DNA of 60,560 nucleotides from Pholiota molesta (taxonomy: Eukaryota > Basidiomycota > Agaricomycetes > Agaricales > Strophariaceae): contig JACGCK010000246.1 in NCBI GenBank assembly GCA_014925825.1, positions 1 through 60,560 of the forward strand, in the 5' to 3' direction. Shown here one piece after another: positions 13,401-26,200 of the stretch. The position numbers and the translations under genes are program-made. Numbering within the stretch: position 1 is the stretch's first letter; each line of letters begins with the position of its first letter. The notes beneath the pieces were generated by a model. It was not told the DNA's origin. It saw nothing but the letters and a program-made list of their open reading frames with translations, and did no database searches.

Positions 13401-14888
13401 GGATGCCAAGGAGCAGCCAGCTCCTACCAAAAAGCGAGGGAAGACGTTTGGGTCAGACGCGAATGTCGTGCCCCCGATTAGTGTGTTGATCGTTGATGGT
13501 ATGTCTCTTTCTGTGCATATAGCTATGTTTATGGGTACTCATAATTTTCATCTGCTTTACAGATAACCCTATCAATCAGACTATTCTATCTACGTTTATG
13601 AAGCGGAAGCGGATAAAGTATGATTTGGCGAGCAATGGACAAGAAGCAGTGCAGAAATGGCGGACTGGAGGATTCCATTTGATTCTGGTGCGTCATTTCA
13701 ATTTATGAAACCGTAGCTAGTGCTAATGCTTCTTGTCCAGATGGATATTCAGATGCCCGTCATGGACGGAATACAAGCCACAAAAGAAATTCGGCGGTTA
13801 GAGAAGGCCAATGCCTCCGCCGGATTCCCCCCTCCATCACCATTCACTGAAGGGCAGCAAACGCCATCCAGTACCACATCTTCAGTCACATCAGCAAACC
13901 TAGAAGCGAAATACATAAACTCGCCCTACCGTTCCTCAGTGATCATCGTCGCGCTCACTGCATCATCTCTGCAGAGCGATCGTGTGGCTGCCCTTGCAGC
14001 GGGCTGCAACGACTTCCTCACGAAACCGGTCTCGCTCCTATGGCTTAACAACAAGATCATCGAGTGGGGCTCGATCAAGGCGCTCCAGATGTGGGCCGAC
14101 ATCCGCCCTGAGGCGGTCAAGAACATGCAGAACGGACAGGCGCTGCAGGCGACGCGGGTTGCGGAGCGGCTGCAGCTGCCGGCGTCTGCGACGAAGGTAC
14201 ATGGGCGCCGCGTGTCGATGACGCTGATGGACGATAACGCGGCTGCGCTCGCGCTGGCCTCGGCGGGGCCTATTCAAAATCTTTCAGGATCGATACCGCC
14301 TTCGCCGACGACGTCGTACTTCAGGATGCCTGGACGGGCGTCTCCAGTGGCAAGGACTTCTTCGCCTGGGTATATGAACGCCTCAGATGCATCCAGAAAA
14401 CGAGAAACTTTTTCGGGTCCGGTGAAGAAGGGATCTCTTGATTCTGAAGATGGTATGTTTTGTTTTTGATATAATGATAATTGATACTAAAGTAGCTCTT
14501 CCTTCTTTTTTTTTTTTTTTCTCTGGTGCTAAAGATGGTGAGTTTTCTCGCTACTAATTGCTGTATTATAGTCCATTTATTGACCCTTCACATTGTTGTT
14601 GTAGACACGCCGAAAGTGCCCACACCACGCGAAGCTGCCGTCAGGCTCAGAAACGATTCTAACGTATCAAAATCGCGCTCGATTACTCCAACCCAAGCTC
14701 GCGTCGCCGCTCTACCTACACCGGGCCGAGTACCCGATTCTCCCCATTCCAGCAACACACCGACTAGATTACGAACCACTCCCAAGGCAAGTCCTGGACA
14801 CGAAGAGAACCAAACCTCTCCTATTCTTCCGGGTACCTTGAATCATAGCGAGACACCCGACGTCCCTCGCAAAGTACATTGTCCATGA
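10481..14888 (+). CDS. SSK1: SSK1/Mcs4-type response regulator, HOG stress pathway (5' end incomplete)
   Basis: SSK1-type regulators receive phosphate from a histidine phosphotransfer protein and control the MAPKKK of the osmotic/oxidative-stress HOG cascade. The visible coding part is 1361 codons in five exons: 10481-11398, 11452-13498, 13563-13687, 13741-14452 and 14605-14888. Phases agree at every junction. The N-terminal half is Ser/Pro-rich, with a histidine-kinase-like segment around the first intron (SFALSHIIRQVLNTAERG). The receiver domain begins ISVLIVDDNPINQ and has the phosphoacceptor Asp in LILMDIQMPVMDG. A Ser/Thr/Pro-rich insert of about 40 residues follows the EIRRLEK helix. 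The domain then resumes with SSVIIVALTAS and the conserved Lys of FLTKPVS. The tail is disordered. The real start lies upstream of 10481, because this exon opens directly after a splice acceptor. Assignment to SSK1, rather than another receiver protein, is based on size, insert and single-receiver architecture. Confidence 0.88.
14535..14537 (+). other. possible 3-nt microexon in SSK1 intron 4
   Basis: The intron between the last two SSK1 exons is 152 nt, long for this window. Inside it, CTAAAG|ATG|GTGAGT offers an acceptor and donor flanking three bases. Using them would give introns of 82 and 67 nt and add one Asp in frame. The second of these introns has a good branch site (CTACTAAT). The frame is kept either way, so the sequence alone cannot decide. 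Confidence 0.25.
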
Positions 14889-16115
14889 CGCTTCTGGTCG
14901 GTTTTGGGGGTCTTCGCTGTTATTATTGCGAGAACTTTGCCGCGCATCCTCAAAATCGCTGGGGTCTTACTTGCTATATATTTCCTCTGGCGATCATATG
15001 CATTCATTCGTTCTAGACGTTCATCTGCATTTTATTGATACTAATAAGCATCCTTTGTTTCTCTGGATATTCTCCGCCTCTGTTACTTGATCTCTCGATG
15101 TCTCTCCTTTTTTTTACGTACAGTTGCATTGATATCCTCATTCGCGATTTTTTTCTCCGGATCCTTTGTGTTGTGTGATATTATTTTGGGTTGGAGGTAA
15201 ATTGGGAATTTAGTATGGAACGCTTATCTTCCTCTCTCCCTTTTGTTCGACCAGGGGAGGAAAGTTTGCGAGTTGTAATATTATTGTGTGATCCTCGTAA
15301 TGTATACTTACATGTTATCTCCTATTCACGACGAGAAGCGAAACATCTGCTGAGTTTTCTCGGTGAACCGTTTGCATTGCATGGCCAGGGTTAGGGACGA
15401 GTGTGTGTATGACTAAGAATTAAACGAAAATTCAATTATTATACTATTCAATCTTGTCTACAATTAGGCGGCGAGATTGCGGTGAAAAGCAATATTAATG
15501 CAGATCGAATGCAGATCGTTATTCGTTAGAGCCACACATTGCTATGAATAAAAGAAGCGCCATTACTCAAGCGCCTTTGTGGCAGACGATGGCTCCTGAG
15601 GGTAGTTTGCGAGCGTGGATGTGCGATGCATATTGATTTAGCTTCATTCATGCTTTTAACAGATTCATTCATATTAATATACAGGCAAGCGGCGAGTCTA
15701 TCAAGGGTTTCACGTTTACATTCTAAAAAATCTAAATCATTATCCACTCGTTCATCACACAGCTAGCGCATTCAAGCGCGTAAAGTTCGGCAGCGGCAAG
15801 ATATGTATGAAATAAGGAATGTGGTGATTTCTAGATACTTTTTTCAGCTAATTAACAACAGGTACCAGAGAGAGAAGGGTTCAAAAAGACTATTTACTGG
15901 AAGACGATCACTCCGTCCGAAAGAACGCGTCAGCGGCCAGTACATCCGCATAGATACTTAAATTATCTTATAAATATCAAACGAAGGGTGGGAAACATAG
16001 GGATATCGTGAGGATTATATAGAGTCAATGGTCGAGTAAAACAATGAAATGAGAGTAAGGGAGCGAATACAAGACATTCCGGGGACACCAGGCAAACATC
16101 TTCAAAGTTCTCTGA
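14889..16115. other. SSK1 3' region and convergent intergenic spacer
   Basis: This 1.2-kb stretch separates two convergent genes. The first part is T-rich and probably the 3' untranslated region of the SSK1-like gene. The rest is AT-rich with no ORF that resembles a protein family and no structured repeat that I could see. Confidence 0.45.
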
Positions 16116-17382
16116 TCAGTACAGGTTGGTATACGTCAACGTCTGCGCGTGAAGATGTGAGTAAATATTAAGAACAAGATACATGATCGTTTTGATAAGA
16201 TGGCTTACGATTTTCCGGAACTTGGTCTCATAGAATGCAGAGGTAGCCCCGACGTCGCCAGTGACGAAGATGATATCGGGGTTGTCCACAGCAGATACAA
16301 TGTGTGCTGGTATAGAGCCTGCAGAAAGACTTAATATTTCACCTCAGCAAATGTCAAAGTACAGGCTTCCTTACGTCCATCTGGATTTATCCACACTGGC
16401 ACAGCGGTTTGAGCAGAGGGGTCAAGAGTCCACTGAACAAAAGAGACGCACTGGTGAGCTATTTCTTTGATATACAATGCGAACAAAAAGACGCACAACG
16501 TTGCTTTCAACATAGCTAGAGCCATTGGTGTCGAGATTGTTTCTGTTGAGAATCGGGAGAGCGCCCGCACGTGCTGGAGGATGGTCAGTGTCTGATCCGT
16601 TCACAAGAGATTGGCTGGCCTGGAGGTCAACAAACTCACTGGCTGAGGCGCTGTTGACAAGGCATAGAACGCTATTGACACATAATTAATTAGCTCAAAA
16701 GAAATCATAATACATGCCTCAGTTTATTCACTTGGCCGATCCAGGACCAATATCTGTCGGAGAGCCAACGTTACACTGACCAATGCCGAAGTATTTGTAA
16801 GGATAGGACGCCTACAACGGATGAGAGATCAGCGACTTGGCATGATGAGGTTGAACAGAGTGGCGCACATCTGGGGAAGAATATACTAGTCGTTGCGCAT
16901 CGCGTGTATCACGCGTAGCCAATGTCCCAGAGTAGGTAATAACCGCGCCCTCTTCAGTAGGGCTAATCGTCCAGCCGGTGTTGTTGGAAAACGCCAGGCT
17001 TCCGACAGGTGCCCCAGTTGTGGCGTCCTGAGCGCTAAACCTTCTAGCGTTCTCGGTGCGGAATGCGGATGTCTGACGACGCTGAGCGGTGCCTTTAAAT
17101 CAATGTTATAAAAGATGTTGTATATAAGCAACAACGCGGACGATAGAAATTTACGTGTCTAAATTACTTACCTCTCCGCGTTGGCTTCCGGCTTGTGAGC
17201 CATCTAGCATGAGCCTCCGCTTCGGTTAGCTTCAGCGTTACGACGGGGCTGGTGTTCGCTGCCCTAGATTTGAAGCGCGCAACATTCTTTGGTGGTCTAA
17301 AGGACCTGTCGAATCCCTGTACTGTGGAGGCGAAGGTCGTCAAAAGGATGGCAAGTAGCGACAGACGGTAAAAAAGGCCCAT
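16116..17382 (-). CDS. small secreted protein, unknown function
   Basis: I do not recognise a named family. Splicing by eye gives about eight exons and a protein near 295 residues. The start (ATG at 17382) is a classic signal peptide: MGLFYRLSLLAILLTTFASTVQG, with a hydrophobic core and a small-residue cleavage zone. The mature part begins FDRSFRPPKNVARFK. It contains LAFSNNTGWTISPTEEGAV, YPYKYFGIGQCNVGSPTDIG and ATSAFYETKFRKITLTYTNLY at the end. Two Cys are visible in the mature region and there is no membrane segment after the signal. Introns are canonical; for example, GTAAGT after CGG AGA G joins GCACCGCTCAG in frame. Proteins like this are common in Agaricomycete secretomes, but no catalytic motif is evident. 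The terminal exon follows an intron ending in CGCGCAG and stops with TGA at 16116-16118. Confidence 0.72.
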
Positions 17383-19569
17383 GACGGGAAAGCAAGAGAG
17401 GTTGGGGTAAAGAAAGAGAGGCTTAATACGCGTGCTCTGCTGCTGAGTTTCTTCATATATAGTTGCCAGAGGTGCGTGGAGCGGAGAGAGGTATGATCTA
17501 AAGAAGCAGGGCTAGGATAGTAAACATAGCACTCCATCGAGCATTGTATGTGGTGTTATGAATGATCGAAAATCACACTTCCTTGTCAAATAGCAACTCT
17601 GGATGTAAATGGCGAATTCCGGTTATGGGAGCACAAGAACTACAGCGAGCATGGTTGGTAGAGGAGATCTGATGTCAAAGACAAGCATATCAAAGAAAGG
17701 AAACACTCCATTTAAAGCTAGTCCCGGTCTCAGATCTAGAAGGGTTCGCAACAGTAGAGCCTAGTAGAGCAGTGGCGGAGAATGTCTGTTGCAGCTCTAC
17801 AAGGCCATTCAAAGAGCACACACGATATACTGGTGCTTAACACAGCACAATGCTATTGGTCGGAATAATAGAATGAACCAGAATTCCTTAAGCGCCGCGG
17901 AAATTTTATCCAAGTTTGCCAGCGCTGAGCGAAGTATTCAAGTACCAAGCTGGTGAACTCTTCAAATTTGCCCCGAATTCCAGCATAGATGTTTTTGCGA
18001 ATCCCATGCCTTGTGAAGTTCAGACCCAAGCTTTCACAAAGAATTAAGAAGCCAGCCGATAGTGTGTTCCTGAAAGGCGAAGTTCTGGCGTTAGACGGTG
18101 ATTCCTCGAGTACCATGAGCGCTTGGTCCAAGTGACGCGTCGCCGTCTTCGCGAGCGCGTGCCGCATACGCTCAGCTACTGACGTAAGAGAAATTCGATA
18201 AGATTAAATTCAGATGTGTGTTCAAGTTGAAATGGTGTGCCAAGACAACTTTGACTTGGTTCTTCCAGCGTTCAAACGTTCATATTACTTTAAACAAACA
18301 TCCATCCTATCCATTCAAGTTTTTTTTATAAATATGAGGAAAATGACAGAATCGACAAGATACGATTGCCATTACGCACTAAATTTATTGCAGCGCCTAC
18401 CACTATTACAAACACTTAAAAAAACAACGACAGACGTATATACGTTCCCAACTTCCGAATGACTTGATAGGTTTTGAGTTGCATCATGTTATGTAGTTAG
18501 ATCGAAATATGACGTCTGAAAGCAGGAACACCCCAGCCAAACTCCATCTTGAGTAAATAAATGATATTCATTACGGATTGACGTCGACGATGTCGGCCAG
18601 TCAAAGTCGTGCGCAGCATGAACAGGGCGCACTTTCGACGGTGAACGAGTCGATTGATTATTACATGCATTTTGACCTCGCCATCGATCGCCGTTGCTTT
18701 GCAGCAAGTGCGTGGTTCCCGAGTCTCAGGACCAACTCTGCGAGCATTACAGCATTGAAATCAAGAATCTACCACAGGTGAGGCTACCGTGACTCGACTG
18801 CGAAACGAACAGGGAGATCAGTAGTTTCGGAGCACAGTACTGAGTAAGTACGCATACGCACGAGCTTTTCAAGATAAACGAGGCAAGTCCGAGGCGCCAC
18901 TATAACGGATCAGAGGGAGATTCAGAAGCTGGCTGCAGAATAGTGAAATCACCGAGAGAAGCTGATCGCAGAAGACGTCTACTGAAAGCCAATCCGACCA
19001 GGAAGAGAACACGGAGAATAGCATCGTCTACATTTGATCATCGTCCGACATTCTCTGGAGTCTGCTTCCACTCGCCGTAGTTGGCCTGGTAATACTGTTT
19101 TCCAGAATTGAGAGATGGAAGCAAATAATCGCGCGGTGCAGCCTATGGAATTAGCACCCCAGAACTGGCTGGGCCCCAGGCGATCGACGCCTCGATGGTG
19201 CAAGGATAGCAGACGCGTCGCAAATTCGCTATTTGCGTTCGACCCCGAAATGGAGATCGAGGTCGCTCGAGCCACCGAAGCAGCAGCAGAACCCGAAATA
19301 AAGCCTTTCTAGGTTCCAGGCTCGTATCCGTGCGTGCAAAGCCCAGGGAAACAAGAGTCGAACAGGATTCAGCGTTCAGCGCTCAGCAGTGTTCAGCTTC
19401 AAGTCCAAGCGATACATGTGCGTGCGCTCAGAGAGGTTCAGAGCTCCATAACCGGCTATTGCGCGTCTAATGGCCCGACCGGCAACGCGGCTACTCTTCG
19501 GCGCGAGGGGATCGCTATACCGTCGATCGCGTCGGAATCTGCGTTCTGCGGCGGCGGGCGCACATATAG
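17383..19569. other. gene-poor region
   Basis: The longest open frames are 104 codons (17853-18167, minus) and 98 codons (18979-19275, minus). Neither resembles a known domain or has convincing splice partners. The first 150 bases upstream of 17382 should carry the secreted-protein promoter. Nothing else is supported. Confidence 0.4.
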
Positions 19570-20282
19570 GCGCACATAGGACCCCGGACAATAGCATGAA
19601 CAGCCCGATGCCAATCCGGACAAAAATTGAGCTTTTTCACCCTCTAGGCCTGATGCCAATCCAACAATTTTCCGGACAAAAATGGGTGAAATGAGCCAAG
19701 AGGTAGGATCCGCCATCCGGACAGATTTCTCCAAAGCGACTGATGTTGGATCCATTGTCCGGACAAAAACCTTCAAAACACGCCAGACCACATGAGGGAT
19801 CGAACAAACGAGCTGAACCACCACAAAGGTCGACCAGTGCAATTACCAATATGCCATTCATCTATGTAGAGATAATTACTGATTAGATCCTCTTATCCAC
19901 AGCACAATTTCAATGCCATTGTGATCAAATTGGTGCGCGGAATTTGAAATGATGTTGAAATGATGTCTTTTATACTCATTAACAGTTTGTGTTGTAAATT
20001 TTTACAGCGTAGTTTGCTATTTATGCTTGACTTATGCTGCATGGCAGCGTGCAGGCTCATTTTTCTTTGTCCTAGGGAGCCGAGGGCGAAAAATACGGCT
20101 GCAAGAGCGGAAAATGGCCCGAAAAATGGCTTGATCCCTGGATCCGGACAAAAATTTGAATTTCTTGGTAGGCTTGATCCCGTCCGGACAAAAAGTGGAC
20201 CTCTTCTGGGTCAGGCGTCCGGACAAAAGTTCACTTTTGGGGATCGGGCCTCTAATGCTATTGTCCGGGGTCCTGCGCACAT
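19570..20282. mobile_element. non-autonomous DNA transposon (MITE) with 8-bp target duplication
   Basis: The element runs from 19578 to 20274 (697 bp). Its ends are perfect 20-bp inverted repeats: AGGACCCCGGACAATAGCAT at 19578-19597, and the exact reverse complement at 20255-20274. It is flanked by an identical 8-bp direct repeat, GCGCACAT, at 19570-19577 and 20275-20282, the footprint of a cut-and-paste insertion. Several copies of TCCGGACAAAAA lie just inside both ends (about 19615, 19672, 19757, 20143, 20179 and 20219), like transposase-binding subterminal repeats. No transposase reading frame fits inside. An 8-bp duplication is typical of hAT elements and also of P elements. The terminal bases do not match the usual hAT end perfectly, so the superfamily is tentative. 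The undamaged ends suggest recent movement. Confidence 0.9.
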
Positions 20283-21705
20283 CCATACAACGCAGATGCA
20301 CTTTAACTCATAAAAGGCTCTTGGACGCTCCCGATAATGAAATGACATATCCTATCACATACATACATACCCCGGTAGTACTAGCTTTTCTTCGGCGCCT
20401 GCTTCTAGCCGGGTGCGTGAGCGTTGAGCCACTGAAGCACTGCCATATACGGTAGGGCCCCACGCCGTAAACCATTGATGCGCCTTGATGCGCTCGGGCG
20501 GCTTCGGATGTGCATATGTACATATGCGCGATCGCTGATCGAGAGCCTCGAGGCGGAGATCATGATCGTGGACGGGATGGCCGTCGGGCGGACGTTGTGG
20601 CGGGTCGGCATCGGGGTGTGGCTGCCAGAAAAGGATGGGGAGACCGGGAGGTCGGGGTCGGCGGCGAGGAAAACATCATCGACGTGCGTGAAAACAGCTT
20701 GGTATGATTTTTGCATGAGGGTGCGTCTGGGTGCGTTGAGCTGCAAAAATTCCAGAGAACAGTCCATTTTGCAGACCAGAGCCATGCTTGCCGTACATTT
20801 TCTGAGGCTGGACTGGGCTAGGTACTGAATCGCATGGATTCAGAGGGATGAATTCGATAATGAAAAAGAAGGCGTCCACACGCATGATTTTGGAATCCAT
20901 TCATGCATATTTTATCTCAGAAGTAGTAGTATTGTCGTCATATCAAGCCATATCATGGATAACACACCACATCATTCGTATCGCAGCGATAACCAGCCAG
21001 CTCTATTTGGCTGTCTTATCATCCGAATAAAACCTGTGAGAGCTATATCTCTTTTCGCGCCCTGGGCACGTACAGCAGCCGCTCTGACGCACAAGCACAT
21101 CCGTACAAGTCCTACCGCCTGCGACATTTGATTAGAGACGCGGGCCTCGACAGGACGAGACGAGCTTCCGTCGTATGTTCTGCGGGCGGCGAGGTGAGGG
21201 CCCGAGAGCGGCACACGTGCGGACTTGGTAGAATTATTATGAACAAGTTGAAGTATGATCTCACTCCGATGTTGTGTTGTCCTCGCATGGCACTACATAC
21301 CCAGCCCGGGAAGGCAGTTGTTGCGAGAATCATGACATGATGTGCTGAGGCCTGTTTTCTCGGTGCGGTCGCCGCTTGGAGAGGGGTGTGGTTCGCTATG
21401 GAGCGAGCATGGGGTGCTCTGAGCAGAGGGATGTGGGGTAAGAGAGTGCTAGTGACAGAATGTGAGAAGACTCGGGGGAGGAGGAAGACTGTGATTATTT
21501 CGCCCGATGCAGATCTGGCAGCCAAATATAGCGAGATCGATCTAGCCGGCAAAAGTATATCGGACCGGCTGAGATGCTAATTATGTATGGCTGCACCGTG
21601 CCATTGGCGTGGACCGCCCTGGGTTGCTCTTATTTCCTCAGCCTTTCTTCTTTCACAACCACCATCTCGCCATACATCGCCCCTCAATACCCCTCCACTC
21701 CAAAC
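20283..21705. other. upstream region of the 21706 gene
   Basis: The region is moderately GC-rich with only short overlapping open frames, such as 21112-21552 minus, which shows no domain. The last 60 bases before 21706 are pyrimidine-rich (CTTTCTTCTTTCACAACC), consistent with a promoter and 5' leader. The rest may be regulatory or a long leader; nothing specific was found. Confidence 0.35.
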
Positions 21706-22573
21706 ATGAGCTTCTCCGTCGACGACCTCGTCTCATCGCTTTCTTCCAGCCACATCGGCCAGGAAGCCCTCGATCTCGCCGCCCTCCAGGTAAGCCATTC
21801 ATTACCTCTATCACGCTCCAACGCGGGGGCGAAACACAAAGGGTGCTAACATACTTGTCATTCCCCAGGCGCAGCTTGCGGAGACCCTCTTCGGCGGCAG
21901 CGCTTCCAATTCGGCCTCGAGTGGTAGCAGCAGCAGCAGCGCACGCCAAATGCACATCCAGATCCCCACCCGCGGGCGCGCGCAGCACACCCAGCCATGT
22001 AACACCCCGCTTGCCCGCACCCCGTCCTCTAGCTTCAATGGATGGAATATGTACAACGAGTCCCGCCGGGCCCCATCTGTTCCTTCCTCGCACTACGTCG
22101 ACGAGATGGAAGAGGACGAGCGGATGGTCGAGGAGCTTCTGCTCCCCTCATCTCCCTATTCGGGATCTGGCTCCAATACCACTTCTTCTAATCTTTCCGG
22201 ATTCCCGACGAACTCGTCGTTTTATTCATCCTCTTTCCAATCGCCCCCACAGACGCCCGCTTCGGCCTACGCATCTCCCACGTTTACCGAGCCTCCGCCG
22301 CCGTCTCCCTCCACCTCCGCCTCCCTCTTCACCTCCACCGACCCATTTTACATCGCCCAGGTCCAGGCATCACAGGCGTTCAGCAATAACGCCAATGTGA
22401 ATTTCAGCAATGCCCAGCAGCAGCAACAGCAACAGCAGGCCGGATTTGCCCAAAACGGCCGCCTGTCCCAATCATCCCCCTTCGCGCTCGCACCGCAGTA
22501 CCACCAGTTCTCGCATGGACAAAATTGGGGCGACGTCACATCGTTCAAGCCATGTGCCACTACCGCCTTCTGA
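21706..22573 (+). CDS. Ser/Gln-rich conserved fungal protein, unknown function
   Basis: No named family is recognised. Exon 1 (21706-21789) encodes MSFSVDDLVSSLSSSHIGQE and ALDLAALQ. A short intron ending CCCCAG leads to exon 2, AQLAETLFGGSASNSASSG, in frame. The N-terminal helix is the only part that looks folded. The rest is low complexity: Ser runs, a Pro/Thr-rich middle with an acidic DEMEEDERMVEELLLPSSP segment, and a Gln run (about eight Q near residue 175). The protein is about 235 residues, with no signal peptide, membrane segment or zinc motif. The composition suggests a nuclear or RNA-related regulatory protein, but that is only inference. It stands alone between two long gene-free stretches, which may mean long untranslated regions. 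Confidence 0.7.
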
Positions 22574-23197
22574 TCCGCTTCCCGCTGAATTCCGTTCTGT
22601 TCTGGGCTTTCTTTCAGCGACACACCTCTTCTTATGTATCCTTTCAGCGTTAGGCGTTTGGCGTTCCGGGCGCGAGTGCAAGTGCAAGAGCGACACTTCT
22701 CCTCCATCCATTCTGCGTGGTTATTTGTGGCGGCGGGGAAGAAACGGACGGGCGGGGGCGATCGCCGACGACATGGATTGGCCTTACCTGACTTGGCGTG
22801 GGGTAGAAGCGTGCCCGCAGCCGCGTGTAATGCGGACGTACAATGCGCTGTGGACTGTACGTACACGCGGATGCTTGCAAGTGTGGGGTTGAATTTCTTG
22901 CAGGGGTTTGTCAGGCGAAGTCGGTCCTCGGCCGGGGTCCGAGGGTCTGCGTTATTCATCCATCTCCGTTCCGCGCTGAAGCTGGGGCGCCCGATGCGGC
23001 TTATGTGCTCTTAGCTCCTAGGTGCTTTTGTCAGGCGCAGCTGGCCTCGGGCTTGTGCATTTTCTGCGCGGCCCGGTTGACTGGGGATGACGCTGGCATT
23101 TTGGCTGCTCCTGCGCTTGTCTGTTCGCGAAGAGGAGGGGCGGAATTTTGGAAAACTTGACATTCGAAACGCGGGGTATTCCTGGACTTGCGATCAT

Positions 23198-23263
23198 CCC
23201 ATCCATCCAGCGCTCTGTCCATTCATTCATTCATCCATCCATCCATCTATCTATCTGTTCACC
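23198..23263 (+). repeat. tetranucleotide microsatellite (ATCC/ATTC/ATCT)
   Basis: A run of CATC, CATT and CTAT units fills this stretch. It changes in steps from ATCC to ATTC, back to ATCC and then to ATCT. Such compound arrays form by slippage. There is no coding potential in it. Confidence 0.75.
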
Positions 23264-26200
23264 CCCATCGATCTATACGATCCATTGATCAGCATCAGCG
23301 ACACCAGACTTGTTCTTTGAAAATATGTTGTTCCACTTCTGGCTTTCCTTTGCATTCATTTGGACATTCATTGCCCCGCGGCATCATCAGCATCAGCACC
23401 ATCTTCATCTTCATCATCCGTCATCTTTCAATCGACGCGATCACCCCCCATCACACAAACACACCAGTATCATGATCACTACCCTGTATCTGTACTTCAT
23501 TCCACCTTCGACGTCCACCCGTGAAACCCAACGATGTGCCCTAATCGTACCGTGTAGCCCCCAAAGTATCATCAGCATTCCGCACTGTGCACCGATCCTG
23601 GGTTCCAAGGACGAAGACCAAGACCAATCCACCTATCTCTGTCCAAAGTTCCATCTGTCATCGGCCAGTTGACGCGGGACCTCCATTCCTGGGTTTCCAT
23701 TTTCGAGTCCTGTGCACATGCGCCTGTATACATAGGACATACGCCATGCATACTTGACGACGACGACTGTCAATGACAATTGCGCTGTACATACTACATG
23801 GCATGACTGGGACTCCCGAGTTCCCACCGCCGTCCAACTCTATCTATATCTATTCTCGTCGCTCGCTCGGTCGCCTTCTTCGGCGAAGGAACCCCGAACC
23901 GAGTTCCTGTGTGTGTGCCCGCGCGCGCTTTCCCGGTGTGGTGTGTGCTGTGGATTGGGATTCGAGGCGAGCTCGCAGCTCAGCGGAGGCGGGGTGCGAT
24001 GCGATGTGTCAGAGGCAGTGCCGCCCGCGCTCCCCGCGATCGGCGGGGTGTGGATATGATGGACCCGCACATCCATGTGTTGGTGTACTTGGGTGTGCAG
24101 ACCACATTAGCTAGCTTCCAAGTTCCACCGCCATCTCCCACCGTCGGCCGTATCGAGCGTGTGCCCCGCCCCGGCAAGTTGCGCGACGTGCGTCTTCTGC
24201 GCATCTTGGACTTCGTCAAGTTCTGCCTGCTGTCACCTTTCTGCCCTCGAACCTTCCTTCCGCGCACTGGCTCAGCTGCGGGCGGGCGTTTGCGCGCGTG
24301 CCTGCCTTCGTCGCAATAGAGTTCTATTTCGAGCGGGTGACGGGACGTGGGAGGCACGCCGGGCGCGAAGCACGCACGCGCGACGAAAATAGGGCTGGAA
24401 TAGTATTAGAGGTGGGCCGTGGGCGTGCGTGCGTGCGTGCTCCCCTTCCGTGGCTATAGCCGCCGAGACGGTGGACGATCGGGGGATCCGTGTGCGTGGA
24501 AGTGGAGGTGCACTGTCTGTCGTCGGGGTTTGGATGGTTGCTCGGGGAGTGTGGTTGATTTATCTTCGGACGGCGTGGGCGTGGGTGTGTGAGGGCTGTG
24601 TCGGGATGTGGAGTGGGCGGGGCGGGATGGAGGCGTTTAGCGCTCGTGGGTGTTGTGCGTGGGCGGTGGTGGTGGCCGTGCCCCGCCTCGAGGCGTGGAT
24701 TTGCTGGCATGTTGATGATCGGCCAAGCCTTTGATCGCAGTAAGCGCCCGTGCAGACCTGGTGCAGGCTACCTTTTCCATATCCTGATTTCCGCTGCAAA
24801 CCCCCACCTCGTCGTTCGACATCACACGCCTTCACCATACCTGTCCGGCCTTTGATAACTCACTCGCTCGTTGTTCGGCGGCCGGCCACGATAATGTCTG
24901 TTTCATTCTCCAGACTTCGGCTCTTTTCGGACCGGTGTTAACGCATCGTGGACACTGTCATTAACTGGACGACAGACACTCTGCAATCGGGGAGGATTTG
25001 AGCTCGTGCTCGCCTGCAATGCATTCGTATTTCGACGATAGAGACAGGCCTGGACGTGGACACGAGACCAGGTGGACCCGATCCGGGGTTGCTGGGAATT
25101 GAAAAGCAGGAACACATGGCCTCCACTGGAGTCGGCGACTGGACGCACCCTTTCCTAAAAGATTTACTTCCTTTCGCGATTTGAATTGGCCACTCACTGG
25201 TCTGTGGATGGGGTGTTGTCCATGGCGTTCGTGATGTTCTAGGTCCTTCCTCATCGATTCTGTTTATCCGTCACGGGTCCGAGTTTCAGCCGATTTTCTT
25301 TATGCTTAGTTCAAGCATGTCTGACATGGATGTTCATCATCTCTTTTCAAAATTACCCGTCTTTGGACGCATGTGTGTACTCTTTTCTTTTTCCTTTCTA
25401 TTCATTTGTTCTTTTAGTTAGAACAACTCCCATCTCTGTGTCTTGTGGACTTTCGCCTGAATCTTTTCTCTATTCTTTGATCTTTCGATTCGTATTGACT
25501 CTTCGTCTTCCCATCATCATCATCCCCGATTCCATGCATGCATTGATTTATTCCATCATTTGTCTCTTCTCCTTTGCCTTGTCTTAACCTTCCGGACACT
25601 TGCATCTTCCCCTACTCCACCCACCCTGTACGATTTGTATTGTACTTGGTCTTTTTCTGTTCTGTTTCGTGTACTTCTCGATTATAGATAGACGAACACT
25701 TGTGCGATGTATTTCTGTACGTTCTGTACATTTATTCATCTCCAAAACTTCTCCAATTGAATTTATCGAACGGTGAATTCTCTGTCAGTATCCTGAATGC
25801 TTGGAACTATCGTTAGATGGTCTGACTCCGCGGCCTTTCCGTTTAAATGGTAAGTAATATCAATTGCAAAGAAATTCGAAGAACAAATGCGTACGTATTT
25901 ATTGAGTACAATACTACAATTAAGTATCTAATTATGCGACACGTTCCACGCAAGATTAGAACCTGCGTCGAGAGACGAAATCTGCGCACACGTTCCATGC
26001 CTTTTCGGGACATTCTGTTTTAGCCCGTCTGTTAAATTGAAATCACATAGGCCTGCGTGGGTGAATTTCTGCGGAAGATTGATGGGAAGGAGGGTTCGGA
26101 GAAGATGTGTACGATATAATATCGCGCGCTGTGCTCTCGAAGCTTATTCCTTGTGATATATGTGTGAAAGAGGGTGAGGATTAAGTACTAAGTGATGGTC

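Noticed and set aside
12711..13430. 239-codon minus-strand frame
   Set aside because: It lies inside the SSK1-like exon 2, has no domain, and arises from the GC-rich disordered region.
21609..22400. 263-codon Arg/Pro-rich plus-strand frame
   Set aside because: It overlaps the 21706 gene in another phase and reads through its intron. The composition is that of a shifted Ser-rich frame.
23840..24838. Several overlapping GC-rich frames of 80-135 codons
   Set aside because: They occur in all phases and on both strands at once, with Arg/Pro/Ala bias, which is the mark of GC-rich non-coding sequence.
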